Part shown: piece by piece, positions 58,861 to 64,000 of the stretch
Position numbering within the stretch: the first letter of the stretch is position 1
How the letters are laid out: each line of letters begins with the position of its first letter
DNA from: Bolinopsis microptera
Lineage: Eukaryota; Ctenophora; Tentaculata; Lobata; Bolinopsidae
DNA length: 64,000 nucleotides
Direction of reading: 5' to 3'
NCBI RefSeq assembly: GCF_026151205.1
Contig: NC_087072.1
Coordinates: 6,248,084-6,312,083, forward strand
Made by a program: the position numbers and the translations under genes
Notes under the pieces: generated by a model
What the model was told of the DNA's origin: nothing
What the model saw: only the letters and a program-made list of their open reading frames with translations
Databases searched by the model: none

Positions 58861-59221
58861 GAACAAATCTTCAGAAAATGAGGCCTGAGTAAATGAAAAT
58901 CGTAAATTCTAATTGGAGAATGCAAATTGCTGTTGTGTTACCAAATTTAAGTGAGTACTTGATTCTTTTCAGTCCCAATTTATTGCTGTCCAACAAATTT
59001 ATTTAATGCCGAATGTCGTCTAAAACACCCATTTCTCAAAATTTATCTGGGGGGCTGCACCCCCTAACCCCAGCAAAGGCCAAGGGGCTCCGCCTCTGGA
59101 CCCCACCATGGGGGCTGCACCACTAAACCCCTGCCGCAGCTGGGTTGGACGCGTCGGCTCGCTTCGCTCGCCGAGGCCCCCCAGGCCCAAGCAAATATCC
59201 TCGCTACGTGCCTGATATTCT
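58861..59221. mobile_element. Insertion with a GC-rich end
   Basis: Separates two collinear parts of the pogo-like copy. Its right part contains GGGGCTGCACCCCCTAACCCC and CTCGCTTCGCTCGCCGAGG hairpins in otherwise AT-rich DNA. Family unknown. Confidence 0.5.
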
Positions 59222-59283
59222 GATAACAACGTCGGACAGTGTCCTTGGCAAAACTGGTGTAGTTAAGAAGATTATGGTGGACC

Positions 59284-61275
59284 ATGAGTATCACTCATTT
59301 TTCTAGGGGGTGGGACATATTGACCCATGCCCCATCAGTATCAATGATATTTTTAGGGGTGGGACATACCTGTCCCATGCCCCATCAGTATCAAAATATT
59401 TTTTTCAGAGGGTGGGCCGCCCCATCAGTATCAAGAAGAAAACATTGGTGGGATTTCGTGTACCATGCCCCATGAGTATCAATAAAAATTTTATGGGGTG
59501 GGAAATACCTGTCCCATGCCCCATCAGTATCAAAATATTTTTTTCAGAGGGTGGGCCGCCCCATCAGTATCAAGAAGAAAACATTGGTGGGATTTCGTGT
59601 ACCATGCCCCATGAGTATCAATAAAAATTTTATAGGGTGGGAAATACCTGTCCCATGCCCCATCAGTATCACTATCAAAATATTTTTTTCAGAGGGTGGG
59701 CCGCCCCCTCAGTATCAAGAAGAAAACATTGGTGGGATTTCGTGTACCATGCCCCATGAGTATCAATCAAATTTTTGTGGAGTGGGACATAGCTGTCCCA
59801 TGCCCCATGAGTATCAAAAACATTTTCAGAGGGTGGGCCGCCCCATGAGTATCAAAATTTCTTTTCAACGGGTGGGCCGCCCCATGAGTATCAAAATTTC
59901 TTTTTAACGGTTGGGATATACCTGGCCCATGCCCCATCAGTATCAAAATTTCTTTTTAACGGGTGGGCCGCCCCATGAGTATCAAAATTTCTTTTTAACG
60001 GGTGGGACATACCTGACCCATGCCCCATCAGTATCAAAATTTCTTTTTAACGGGTGGGCCGCCCCATGAGTATCAAAATTTCTTTTTAACGGGTGGGCCG
60101 CCCCATGAGTATCAAAATTTCTTTTTAACGGGTGGGCCGCCCCATGAGTATCAAAATTTCTTTTTAAGGGGTGGGACATACCTGACCCATGCCTTGACCA
60201 TTGTTAATGATCTGGCCCGGCGCGCGCTACTTCGTAGCACTTGCCATCGGGCCATTTCGAGAAGAAAGCGGCGCGCGCTACTTCGAAGAAATTTAGACGA
60301 GTAACATCCGTCAAACCCATGCCCCATCAGTATCAAAAACATTTTCAGAGGGTGGGCCGCCCCTTACCTGAGGACCCCAGGCTATATATTATGTTCATTA
60401 ACATAAAGATATAAAGATTTGGCGGAATGACAGGCTGAGCGCGGCCCAGTAAGGCCGCCCCATGAGTATCAAAATTTCTTTTTAACGGGTGGGACATACC
60501 TGACCCATGCCCCATCAGTATCAAAAACATTTTCAGAGGGTGGGCCGCCCCATGAGTATCAAAATTTCTTTTTAACGGATGGGCCGCCCCATGCATGAGT
60601 ATCAAAATTTCTTTTTAACGGGTGGGCCGCCCCATGAGTATCAAAATTTCTTTTTAAAATTAACGGGTGGGACATACCTGACCCATGCCCCATCAGTATC
60701 AAAATTTTTTTTAACGGGTGGGACATACCTGACCCATGCCCCATCAGTATCAAAAACATTTTCAGAGGGTGGGCCGCCCCATGAGTATCAAAATTTCTTT
60801 TTAACGGGTGGGACATACCTGACTCATGCCCCATCAGTATCAAAAACATTTTCAGAGGGTGGGCCGCCCAATGAGTATCAAAATTTCTTTTTAACGGGTG
60901 GGCCGCCCCATGAGTATCAAAATTTCTTTTTAACGGGTGGGACATACCTGACCCATGCCCCATCAGTATCAAAATTTCTTTTTAACGGGTGGGCCGCCCC
61001 ATGAGTATCAAAATTTATTTTTAACGGGTGGGACATACCTGACCCATGCCCCATCAGTATCAAATTTTTTTTAACGGGTGGGACATACCTGACCCATGCC
61101 CCATCAGTATCAAAAACATTTTCAGAGGGTGGGCCGCCCCATTAGTATCAAAATTTCTTTTTAACGGGTGGGCCGCCCCATGAGTATCAAAATTTCTTTT
61201 TAACGGGTGGGACATACCTGACTCATGCCCCATCAGTATCAAAAACATTTTCAGAGGGTGGGCCGCCCAATGAGT
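59284..61275. repeat. 39/51-bp satellite, main block
   Basis: Two alternating unit types share ATGAGTATCAAAA or ATCAGTATCAAAA. The short type (39 bp) runs GGGTGGGCCGCCCCATGAG ... TTTCTTTTTAAC. The long type (about 51 bp) contains GGGACATACCTGACCCATGC and CATTTTCAGA. The left part, 59300-59760, has a more diverged long unit. Two GC-rich modules interrupt it (60195-60315 and about 60365-60455). Confidence 0.93.
60195..60315. repeat. GC-rich module inserted in the satellite
   Basis: TTGACCATTGTTAATGATCTGGCCC... CGAAGAAATTTAGACGAGTA, nearly identical to 44268-44393; it begins and ends abruptly within the satellite. Confidence 0.85.
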
Positions 61276-61905
61276 TCACCTAACCATGTGCTTTCGCGCC
61301 ACTTCTGGCGCGCTTGTTTCACAAGTCAAGAAAAGCACCTATCCACGAACCCCGATGGGAAGGTTCGTGCGCGTGTGCGCAGTGCTGACAACAGCGTCTA
61401 TGTAGCGCAGGTAGTCTTGGCACTTCTCCCTCCAGTATGCAGTAACCACTTTTCAGGTTTCTATAGTGCATATTGACAGTGTATAGGGGTTAACTAGTTA
61501 TAAACTACAGTACAGCTGTACTTACACCTACATTCACAAGCATGCAAGCTCACCTGGTATGGTCCAATGAGCGGGAAACATAGGACAAGGTCTGTTGACG
61601 TCATAGTCACGTGACCTCATAGGCTCATAATCACGTGACCTCAGACCCAATCAATGATCAATTAAAATTAGGTTCGGGCATGGTCAGCCCCCTGTCACCC
61701 GATCTTGAGGTGACGTACGACACCTCGTTTACGCAATCAATGTCTGAAAGGCTACACACGTCGCATATGAGGACAAAAGCGCGGGTAATTTTGGCACCAC
61801 TGTAGAGTGGTGCCAAAATCGTTGGGTGGGTTCATGGCTAGATCGAGCCCTTTTTACCGCCGTGAGGCGGGCGCGCGCTACTGCAAGCGCAAGGGCTCTG
61901 GATAG
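61276..61905. mobile_element. Composite insertion in the satellite
   Basis: Replaces satellite between units. 61503-61765 matches, in pieces, 24959-25014 and (inverted) 23935-24190, so it is a fuller copy of that dispersed element. The flanks carry GC-rich sequence (CTTCTGGCGCGCTTGTTTCAC, GGGCGCGCGCTACTGC). No coding frame recognised. Confidence 0.6.
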
Positions 61906-62356
61906 AGCAACCCAATGAGTATCAAAATTTCTTTTTAACGGGTGGGCCGCCCCATGAGTATCAAATTTTTTTTAACGGGTGGGACATACCTGACCCATGC
62001 CCCATCAGTATCAAAATTTCTTTTTAACGGGTGGGCCGCCCCATGAGTATCAAAATTTCTTTTTAACGGGTGGGACATACCTGACCCATACCCCATCAGT
62101 ATCAAAAACATTTTCAGAGGGTGTGCCGCCCCATGAATATCAAAAGTTCTTTTTAACTGGTGGGCCGCCCCATGAGTATCAAAATTTCTTTTTAACGGGT
62201 GGGACATACCTGACCCATGCCCCATCAGTATCAAAAACATTTTCAGAGGGTGGGCCGCCCCATGAGTATCAAAATTTCTTTTTAACGGGTGGGCCGCCCC
62301 ATGAGTATCAAAGTTTCTTTTTAAGGGGTGGGACATACCTGACCCATGCCCCATCA
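61906..62356. repeat. 39/51-bp satellite, second block
   Basis: Same two unit types as 59284-61275, resuming after the composite insertion. Confidence 0.93.
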
Positions 62357-62364
62357 GAGTTACC

Positions 62365-62520
62365 GGGGACCATAGGCGGCGCCGTCGACGAGTCCAACTC
62401 GGCGCGCGTCCTGGTAGGTTGTAAACCTACAACCCGCCGCGCACGGGTGCGCGGCTCCCCCTGTATCGTTGAAACTCTACTATAGTGAAGCGACAGTGGG
62501 GGTCACCACGTGATACAAAT
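62365..62520. repeat. Four-hairpin GC-rich module
   Basis: In series: CGAGTCCAACTCG, GTAGGTTGTAAACCTAC, GCCGCGCACGGGTGCGCGGC, and a CCCCCTGT...ACAGTGGGGG stem. The same four hairpins occur as two pairs at 44.7 and 45.1 kb, with compensating changes in the first base pairs of the third hairpin loop. Confidence 0.8.
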
Positions 62521-62639
62521 TTTTACTAGGACTAGGCTAGGATCATTTGAGCATTGTTAATGGGCAACATTTCGAGAAGAAAGCGGCGCGCGCTACTTCG
62601 AAGAAATTTAGACGATGGACGAGTAACATTCGTTAACAG

Positions 62640-64000
62640 TCAATAGGATCACCAACCTCATGCGCGGCACTCTTTTCGAGCTGCTTCTGCTTCTTTGTGT
62701 ATAATGTATGTGTGACAGGAACCGTGCAAGGGACTCGTTGGGAATGGCAATACAAGCAAGGGGGGGGGGGGCCGGGGGTCTGAAAACTCTGAGATTTTTG
62801 CGGACGTCCTAAGTAGACGGGGCCTTATTTTGTATTCGTTAGATATTGTGCATTGTTCATCACGCTTTTGCTTAGTAGAATGTAGAAATAAAAGACGTTT
62901 ATCACGTAAAAATAATAAACAAAAACTGGTAAAATTTCTTTGTGGGACAAGGAATGTAACCACAGAACCTGTTATAATTGAACATATCCGGTTTATAAGT
63001 CAAATTCATATATCAATTTAACAATTATCGATCAGAATATCACATTCTGATGTATAAGCATCAATACGTTTAAAACAACAGAAGTTTTATCGAACATATC
63101 GATACGTAATACGTATATTACGTATTTTATTAATAAAACTTAACAACAGTCATTTGTTCTACTAAACAATAAAAGTTTACTTGTTTTCCCAAAAGAAAAT
63201 CACCTTTAAAACTTCGCTGGAGTAAGTAGTAGTTAGGTTAATTATTCGGTCAACAAAATCAAATGAGACTCTAAAACTCGACTAAATCAGGTTGTTCACT
63301 CAGCGAAGTTGCTGTCTGATATTGGATATATAACCATTATGTCGTCTAAATAACGACAGAAGCCTAGCTAATTCTTACAGTCCGTACGTAATTGAGCGGT
63401 ATTATCATACAGTCAATAGTTGATCAAATATCTTTGCAGCTCATCTCTGAAGAATTACAATGGTCAGTCCTAAGAGTTTTACTCTTTAATGGCTAAATCA
63501 AGTTCGTTTGACTAGTAACTGTCTCAATCTCTAATCTAGATTTCTCAGTACCCTTTCTGACAATCTGACTCTATAGAATCTGTTTCTATTTTCACGATCA
63601 CTCATGATTCAAGCCGCTCTTGTCTACCACAGCTTGATAGCGTCTGATCATCTATTTCAATGTCTACTGGATATTTACTGGAATCTGTTTCCATTTTCAC
63701 AATCGCTGCTGGAATTGAACCCGCTTTTCTTAACTCTGCTTCAGTCTAAGTCTCATTTCTCAATCTCTGTACGAATCTGTGTCTCTCCTCTCAATTTGAA
63801 CTGGAACCTGAATGCCTTATCTCGACTCTGCTGGAGTCTGACTCCCTGAGAACCTGTACTCACTCTCTACTGGAATCAGAGTCTCTCCTATCCATCCTAT
63901 AATGTCGGTAATCTAATCTCTTATTGCAGGTTCTTTCTATCTTACTCTCCCTCTTATTGTAATCCTTCCTCACGTCCTGCTCGTCGTACGGAAATATTTT
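62640..64000. other. No gene recognised
   Basis: Includes a G run at 62760-62780. From about 63500 the sequence is enriched in loosely repeated TCTG-GGAATCTG and TCTC motifs, without exact periodicity. Confidence 0.4.

Larger units (their letters stand above)
57008..59275 (-). pseudogene. pogo-like transposon copy split by a TTAA hairpin and a GC-rich insertion
   Basis: Reverse-orientation copy. The terminus ACCTTATTTGGACGGACATT at 57022 is followed by the complement of the transposase 3' part to 57434. The copy resumes at 58787 (ATCCCGTGGAGCTTTCC ... TACCTCCCCTGAGTAATATG) to about 58855, and again at about 59222-59262 (AACGTCGGACA-TGTCCTTGGCAA). The gaps are the TTAA palindrome and a second, GC-rich insertion. 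Confidence 0.8.

Noticed and set aside
59284-61248. Many 60-160 aa ORFs with HEYQNFFLTGGPP or HPLKRNFDTHGA repeats
   Set aside because: Translations of the 39/51-bp satellite.
59284-62356. CRISPR-like regular repeats
   Set aside because: Units are tandem without unique spacers, and the surrounding DNA is eukaryotic; it is a satellite.
62365-62520. Hammerhead-like or tRNA-like RNA in the four-hairpin module
   Set aside because: The conserved hammerhead core and tRNA arms are not present in the right order; only a generic hairpin series can be supported.

Overview
This is eukaryotic, animal DNA. It is AT-rich, with split genes, GT-AG introns, LINE and DNA-transposon remnants, many satellites and no bacterial gene organisation. 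Four multi-exon genes of animal families can be read: a ferlin, CEP76, cytochrome b561 and a new-looking GPI-anchored surface protein. A single-exon TRP-type channel is also present. The abundance of young foldback elements and satellites suggests an invertebrate, possibly a non-bilaterian such as a cnidarian or ctenophore, but the species cannot be fixed from the sequence.

Layout. 1-932 (minus): a PD-(D/E)XK nuclease-like ORF followed after 8 nt by a LINE ORF1-like start. 1356-1848: a G-run MITE. 1962-5238 (plus): the last eleven exons of a ferlin. 5881-27250 (minus): a complete 14-exon CEP76 gene, convergent with the ferlin. Its 12-kb intron 8 holds a TRP-family gene on the same strand (8873-11014), a foldback arm (13.9-15.5 kb) and a dead LINE (18.2-19.3 kb). 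Its 5.2-kb intron 5 is mostly satellite. 27.26-28.0 kb: a 22-bp minisatellite reaching almost to the CEP76 start codon. 32234-33497 (minus): a complete five-exon cytochrome b561. 34.5-48.7 kb: mobile DNA, namely a 2.9-kb foldback element, two TTAA-flanked giant hairpins, LINE pieces, an ORF1-only LINE derivative, a hAT-type MITE and GC-rich hairpin modules. 49748-55696 (minus): a complete five-exon gene for a secreted, probably GPI-anchored protein with a perfectly duplicated cysteine-rich exon; its introns are full of pogo-like transposon pieces. 57.0-62.4 kb: a pogo-like element split by a third TTAA hairpin, then a 39/51-bp satellite with GC-rich insertions. 62.6-64.0 kb: nothing recognised.

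The most unusual theme is that tandem repeats coincide with splice signals. In CEP76, a 22-bp array at the end of intron 8 carries the branch-point sequence TACTAAC in nearly every unit. The satellite at the start of intron 5 repeats the 5' splice site GGTAAGTC, with the real donor as its last copy. The start of exon 6 with its acceptor occurs three times. The last ferlin intron has its donor duplicated. The second theme is a set of near-perfect 1.3-1.5 kb hairpins flanked by TTAA with a G-rich terminus, for one of which the empty target can be read elsewhere in the window.
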